DNA of 9,702 bases from Gammaproteobacteria bacterium (lineage in GTDB: Bacteria > Pseudomonadota > Gammaproteobacteria > Enterobacterales > Kangiellaceae), in the NCBI GenBank assembly GCA_013372875.1, contig JABXIW010000391.1, forward strand, positions 1 through 9,702. The letters run 5' to 3'. Numbering within the stretch: the first letter of the stretch is position 1; each line of letters begins with the position of its first letter. Shown piece after piece: positions 6,716 to 9,702 of this stretch. A program made the translations under genes and the position numbers. The notes under the pieces were generated by a model. It was given only the letters and a program-made list of their open reading frames with translations. It had not been told where the DNA came from and searched no databases.

Positions 6716-7117
6716 CTATTTGACCACTTTAAGACTGGGCCTACCCTTCGGTGGCTTCGGCGGCTCATCCTCAGGATCACTTGGCATTTCACCTTCATAC
6801 ATATCCGGCGAGAACATAATGCCTTTATCATTCTCACGAGTATAAATGGCCATCACGGAGTTCATAGGAACAAAGATATTAATCGAAGATCCTGAAAAAC
6901 GAGCTTTAAAACTAATAGCGTCATGCCCAATGTGAAAATCGCCTACGGCGCTGGGCGCAATGTTCAGAACAATTTTTCCATCATTGGCAAATTGCTGTGG
7001 GATATCAACTTGAGGGTGACTGGCATCCACAAGAATTTGCGGAGTCCAGTCGTTATCAATCATCCACTCATAATAGGCGATGAGCAGATACGGCTGTAAT
7101 GGCTTATTATCAGCCAA
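6716..7117 (-). CDS. sspB: ClpXP protease specificity-enhancing factor SspB
   Basis: SspB binds ssrA-tagged proteins from stalled ribosomes and delivers them to the ClpXP protease. The folded domain (about 8-105) shows PYLLIAYYEWM (9-19), a conserved DGKIVLNIAPSAVGDF (46-61) and VMAIYTREN (88-96). A Pro/Asp/Glu-rich linker (about 106-124) leads to the ClpX-tethering tail RPSLKVVK (126-133), nearly identical to RPALRVVK in E. coli. At 133 residues against 165, the difference is a much shorter linker, while both functional ends are intact. The start is TTG: an in-frame stop lies two codons upstream and the next Met is residue 19, inside the conserved domain. GGGG (7127-7130) inside the end of sspA lies 9 nt upstream. 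The sspA stop is only 3 bp away, so translational coupling is likely. Confidence 0.95.
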   Translation of the reverse strand: MADNKPLQPYLLIAYYEWMIDNDWTPQILVDASHPQVDIPQQFANDGKIVLNIAPSAVGDFHIGHDAISFKARFSGSSINIFVPMNSVMAIYTRENDKGIMFSPDMYEGEMPSDPEDEPPKPPKGRPSLKVVK

Positions 7118-7120
7118 GGT

Positions 7121-7750
7121 TTACAGCCCCATTCTAAGTTCTTGCTCTTCTTCCGTTAAGCTCACTTTGAATGATTCACGCTCAAAAATTCTCTCCATGT
7201 AATCGTGAATGGCTTTCGAGCCTTTACCTGAGATTTCTAAGCCTAATTGCTCAGCGCGCCACAATAATGGTGCGATAACACAATCAACTAATGAAAACTC
7301 TTCGCTCATGAAATAATCACTAGCAGCAAACACTGGCGAAAGTGCCATGATGCTTTCTTGTAACTGCTTGCGAGCTTTCTTCGCTTTGGCTTCAGTGCCA
7401 TTGTTGATGATTTCGAATTGGCTATACCATTCTTTTTGGATTCTATGGATCATCAAACGACTACGACCACGAGTCACAGGATATACTGGCATTAATGGCG
7501 GATGTGGGAAACGCTCATCAAGGTATTCCATAATGATATTGGCTTCGTAAAGAACCAAATCACGATCGATCAGAGTTGGAACTGAACCGTAAGGGTTTAA
7601 GTCGCTTAAATCTTCTGGGATATTATCACCAGTAACTTCCACAACTTCAAAATTAACACCTTTTTCGGCCAGCACGATTCGTACTTGATGACTATACGCA
7701 TCATTACCAGAAAATAGTGTCATAACTGAACGCTTGGCGACTACTGCCAT
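7121..7750 (-). CDS. sspA: Stringent starvation protein A (RNA polymerase-associated)
   Basis: SspA has a glutathione-S-transferase fold without transferase activity. It binds the sigma70 RNA polymerase holoenzyme and alters promoter choice under starvation and acid stress. The 209-residue protein is nearly collinear with E. coli SspA (212). The thioredoxin-like N-domain runs to about residue 82 (KRSVMTLFSGNDAYSHQVRI, 6-25; LNPYGSVPTLIDRDL, 51-65), followed by a helical C-domain with EFSLVDCVIAPLLWR. The surface patch needed for polymerase contact in E. coli, Pro-His-Pro in FPHPPLMPVYPV, is intact at P82-H83-P84. AGGAGA lies about 6 nt before the ATG. It is 55 bp downstream of petC and 3 bp upstream of sspB, the usual pairing. 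Confidence 0.96.
   Translation of the reverse strand: MAVVAKRSVMTLFSGNDAYSHQVRIVLAEKGVNFEVVEVTGDNIPEDLSDLNPYGSVPTLIDRDLVLYEANIIMEYLDERFPHPPLMPVYPVTRGRSRLMIHRIQKEWYSQFEIINNGTEAKAKKARKQLQESIMALSPVFAASDYFMSEEFSLVDCVIAPLLWRAEQLGLEISGKGSKAIHDYMERIFERESFKVSLTEEEQELRMGL
7127..7130 (-). promoter_or_regulatory. Ribosome binding site that fixes the sspB TTG start
   Basis: GGGG within the last codons of sspA lies 9 nt before the TTG at 7115-7117. The same frame is closed by the TAA at 7121-7123, so no earlier start exists. Confidence 0.5.
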
Positions 7751-7772
7751 AGATGTTCTCCTAACTTATAGC

Positions 7773-7796
7773 GGCTTGGCACTTGCGCACCAAGCC
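7773..7796 (-). promoter_or_regulatory. Stem-loop with GCAA tetraloop between petC and sspA
   Basis: In the minus-strand transcript, GGCTTGGTGC pairs with GTGCCAAGCC over 10 bp, including two G-U pairs, around a GCAA (GNRA-type) loop. On the plus strand the two wobble positions become C-A mismatches, so the fold suits the pet-ssp transcript. No T run follows, so a full intrinsic terminator is unlikely. A partial terminator, a processing site or an mRNA-stability element that sets the ratio of bc1 to Ssp proteins is possible. Confidence 0.5.
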
Positions 7797-7805
7797 TTTG
7801 AACTT

Positions 7806-8657
7806 TTAATGGATGTCTTTCCAGAATTCTTTCTTCAAGAAGTAAGCTGGGATTAATAACAATACTAAGAATAGAATTGCCCAAATACCCATGCTTTTAC
7901 TTTGAAGTTTTACTGGATTGGCAGTGTAGGCCATGAATGCTGTCAGATGACGCATTTCTTCTTTAAACTCTTCAGGTGATAAAGCACCTTCTTTAGTTTG
8001 CACGAAGATACCACCGTCAGCTGATAAATGATGCTTTGCAGCTTCTGCATCGGCTAACTCTTTGTTAGCTTGTGCTTTCGCTTCCGCAGAGGCGGCACTG
8101 TCAGCAATCACATTTTTAGCAGCTTTGATCGCATTCTCAGCGGCAACCCATTCTTCACTTAATACCTGCTCACCTTGTAGATCCGCTAAGATATGCGGCA
8201 TACCTACGTCAGGGAAAACGGTATTGTTAACGCCATAGGGACGTGAAGGATCAGCGTAGAATGAAGTTAAGTAGTTATAAACCCAATCTTCACCACGAAC
8301 ACGTGCAACTAAAGATAGGTCTAGTGGGTCAACACCAAACCATTTTTTAGCCAGCTTTGAGTTCATGCTTTTCTTGATTGGATCACCAAACTTTTGATCA
8401 CCTAATACCAAGTTATTCACTACTTCTTCTTCAGATAAATCTAAATCTTGAGCGATACGTGAATAACGAACGTATTCCATCGAGTGACAGCCAGCACAAT
8501 TGTTAAGGAACAACTGAGCACCTTTTTGTAACGAAGCCTTGTCGGCTAAGTTAATGTTGGCTTTTTCATTCGGATAGGTAGCGCCACCGCCCGCAGAGAA
8601 AGCCACAGGAGCCGCTAGCGTCAATGCTGTAATAGCAGTAATAATTAGCTTTTTCAT
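7806..8657 (-). CDS. petC: Cytochrome c1 of the bc1 complex
   Basis: Cytochrome c1 is the membrane-anchored c-type heme subunit that passes electrons from the Rieske protein to soluble or membrane cytochrome c in respiration. A Sec signal peptide (cleavage near FSA, residue 22) is followed by the heme-binding CAGCH (54-58, within NNCAGCHSMEYVRYSR). The probable axial ligand is Met153 in DVGMPHIL, and a C-terminal transmembrane helix at about 256-274 precedes the basic KKEFWKDIH end. Between the Met153 loop and the conserved EFKEEMRHLTAFMAY segment (230-244) lies an Ala/Lys/Glu-rich, probably helical stretch at about 168-211 that I do not expect in standard homologues. The ATG overlaps the petB stop (TAATG), and AGAGGG lies about 10 nt upstream in petB, so the two are translationally coupled. 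Confidence 0.96.
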   Translation of the reverse strand: MKKLIITAITALTLAAPVAFSAGGGATYPNEKANINLADKASLQKGAQLFLNNCAGCHSMEYVRYSRIAQDLDLSEEEVVNNLVLGDQKFGDPIKKSMNSKLAKKWFGVDPLDLSLVARVRGEDWVYNYLTSFYADPSRPYGVNNTVFPDVGMPHILADLQGEQVLSEEWVAAENAIKAAKNVIADSAASAEAKAQANKELADAEAAKHHLSADGGIFVQTKEGALSPEEFKEEMRHLTAFMAYTANPVKLQSKSMGIWAILFLVLLLIPAYFLKKEFWKDIH

Positions 8658-9702
8658 TAGTGTGTTACCCTCTCTGGAACTGGCTTAGTTTTCTCGAATC
8701 TTGGCAATAATGGCAAGATAACCAAGAAGAACACGAAATAGTAAACCGTGCATAATTGGCCTAAGAACTTAGTGAATGGCGTTACTGCAACCACACCTAA
8801 GTAACCTAGCACACAGAAACAAACCACAAACAATGCCAAAGCCACTTTATAAGAAGTGCCGCGATAGCGGATTGATTTCACTGGTTGTCTGTCTAACCAA
8901 GGCAATAAGAACAACACAACAATCGCCGCTGCCATTGCTAAGAAACCTAAGAAGGGATCAGGAACCGCACGCAAAATCGTATAGAAAGGCGTGAAGTACC
9001 AAACTGGCGCAATATGCGCAGGAGTTTTCAATGGATTCGCTGGCTCAAAGTTTGGACGCTCTAAGAAGTAGCCACCAAAATCAGGCGCAAAGAATACGAT
9101 TGCTAAGAAGATGATTAAGAATACCACCACGCCCACAATGTCTTTCACTGTGTAGTAAGGGTGGAATGGAATACCGTCTAATGGGATACCGTTTTCGTCT
9201 TTATGTTCTTTAATTTCAACGCCGTCAGGGTTGTTAGAGCCAACCTTGTGCAAGGCAACAATGTGCAAGAACACCATAGCTACTAACGCTAATGGCACAG
9301 CAACTACGTGCAAGGCGAAGAAACGGTTAAGCGTCGCTAGAGATAAAGTGAAGTCACCACGGATCCACTCAACTAAGCCATCGCCAACCACTGGGATAGT
9401 ACCAAACAGGTTCACAATTACCTGAGCACCCCAGAATGACATTTGACCCCATGGTAATAAATAACCCATGAAAGCTTCAGCCATTAACAGTACGAAAATA
9501 ATCATACCGAAGATCCAAACCAACTCACGCGGTTTCTTGAATGAACCGTACATAACGCCACGGAACATGTGCAAGTAAACCACAACGAAGAAGGCAGAAG
9601 CACCGGTAGAGTGCAAGTAACGGATTAACCAACCCATTTCAACATCACGCATGATGTATTCAACCGAAGCGAATGGCTCGCTTGGGCTGTAGAACATGGT
9701 TA
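8657..9702 (-). CDS. petB: Cytochrome b of the bc1 complex (N-terminus outside window)
   Basis: Cytochrome b carries the two b hemes and the quinol oxidation and reduction sites of complex III. About 347 residues are visible. The sequence enters in the conserved segment T-MFYSPSEPFASVEYIMRDVE, so the first Met seen is internal, and by family comparison about 60-70 N-terminal residues are missing. Counting from that Met, heme ligands pair as H29/H43 (14 apart) and H130/H145 (15 apart). The latter spacing is the one I recall for Pseudomonas, with 14 in mitochondria. The Qo-site motif is PVWY (231-234) in place of mitochondrial PEWY, as I recall from beta- and gammaproteobacteria. Six or more membrane helices are visible. 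Its stop overlaps the petC start. The Rieske gene petA is expected upstream, beyond the window. Confidence 0.97.
   Translation of the reverse strand, partial: TMFYSPSEPFASVEYIMRDVEMGWLIRYLHSTGASAFFVVVYLHMFRGVMYGSFKKPRELVWIFGMIIFVLLMAEAFMGYLLPWGQMSFWGAQVIVNLFGTIPVVGDGLVEWIRGDFTLSLATLNRFFALHVVAVPLALVAMVFLHIVALHKVGSNNPDGVEIKEHKDENGIPLDGIPFHPYYTVKDIVGVVVFLIIFLAIVFFAPDFGGYFLERPNFEPANPLKTPAHIAPVWYFTPFYTILRAVPDPFLGFLAMAAAIVVLFLLPWLDRQPVKSIRYRGTSYKVALALFVVCFCVLGYLGVVAVTPFTKFLGQLCTVYYFVFFLVILPLLPRFEKTKPVPERVTH

Noticed and set aside
9695..9697. ATG here as the true start of cytochrome b
   Set aside because: The codon before it reads Thr and the sequence continues a conserved internal segment. The N-terminal part of the family is missing, so the gene runs off the window.

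Overview
The window comes from a gammaproteobacterium of moderate to low GC. The clearest evidence is gene order. The run rnpB – rsmI – lpoA – yraN – gmhA/diaA-like – dolP-like – sspB – sspA – petC – petB is the arrangement I know from Pseudomonas aeruginosa and other non-enteric gammaproteobacteria, and every protein in it aligns by eye with family members. A marine, Kangiella-like host is only a guess.

Layout. (a) Positions 1-120 hold the 5' part of the RNase P RNA gene on the minus strand and its probable promoter. (b) Positions 145-1375 hold a minus-strand block of three small, AT-rich, unrecognised genes. In transcription order they are a secreted peptide made of six GNGGVEP repeats, a four-helix membrane protein and a single-helix membrane-anchored protein. 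The block ends in a strong intrinsic terminator and sits between rsmI and rnpB, which I expect to be neighbours in relatives. It is the main accessory feature of the window. (c) Positions 1518-2384 are rsmI on the minus strand, with a divergent promoter region up to 2559. (d) Positions 2560-5970 are a plus-strand envelope operon: lpoA, yraN, a SIS-domain phosphoheptose isomerase/DiaA-like gene and a dolP-like BON-domain lipoprotein gene. (e) Positions 5966-6089 form a long imperfect palindrome linking the stop codons of two convergent genes. (f) Positions 6085-9702 are a minus-strand operon: petB (cut by the window edge), petC, sspA, sspB and an unrecognised lipoprotein gene.

How the genes relate. 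The plus-strand operon serves cell-envelope work: LpoA activates peptidoglycan synthesis, the SIS protein makes an LPS heptose precursor and/or acts on DnaA, and the DolP-like lipoprotein supports outer-membrane integrity. The minus-strand operon joins the cytochrome bc1 complex to the stringent starvation proteins SspA (RNA polymerase partner) and SspB (ClpXP adaptor). The conserved backbone is ordinary. What merits a second look is the inserted material: the GNGGVEP block, the lipoprotein gene after sspB, and the palindrome beside it.

No stretch longer than 300 bases lacks a gene. The longest gaps are 2385-2559 (divergent promoters), 1376-1517 (AT-rich leader of the repeat-peptide gene) and 5971-6084 (palindrome).
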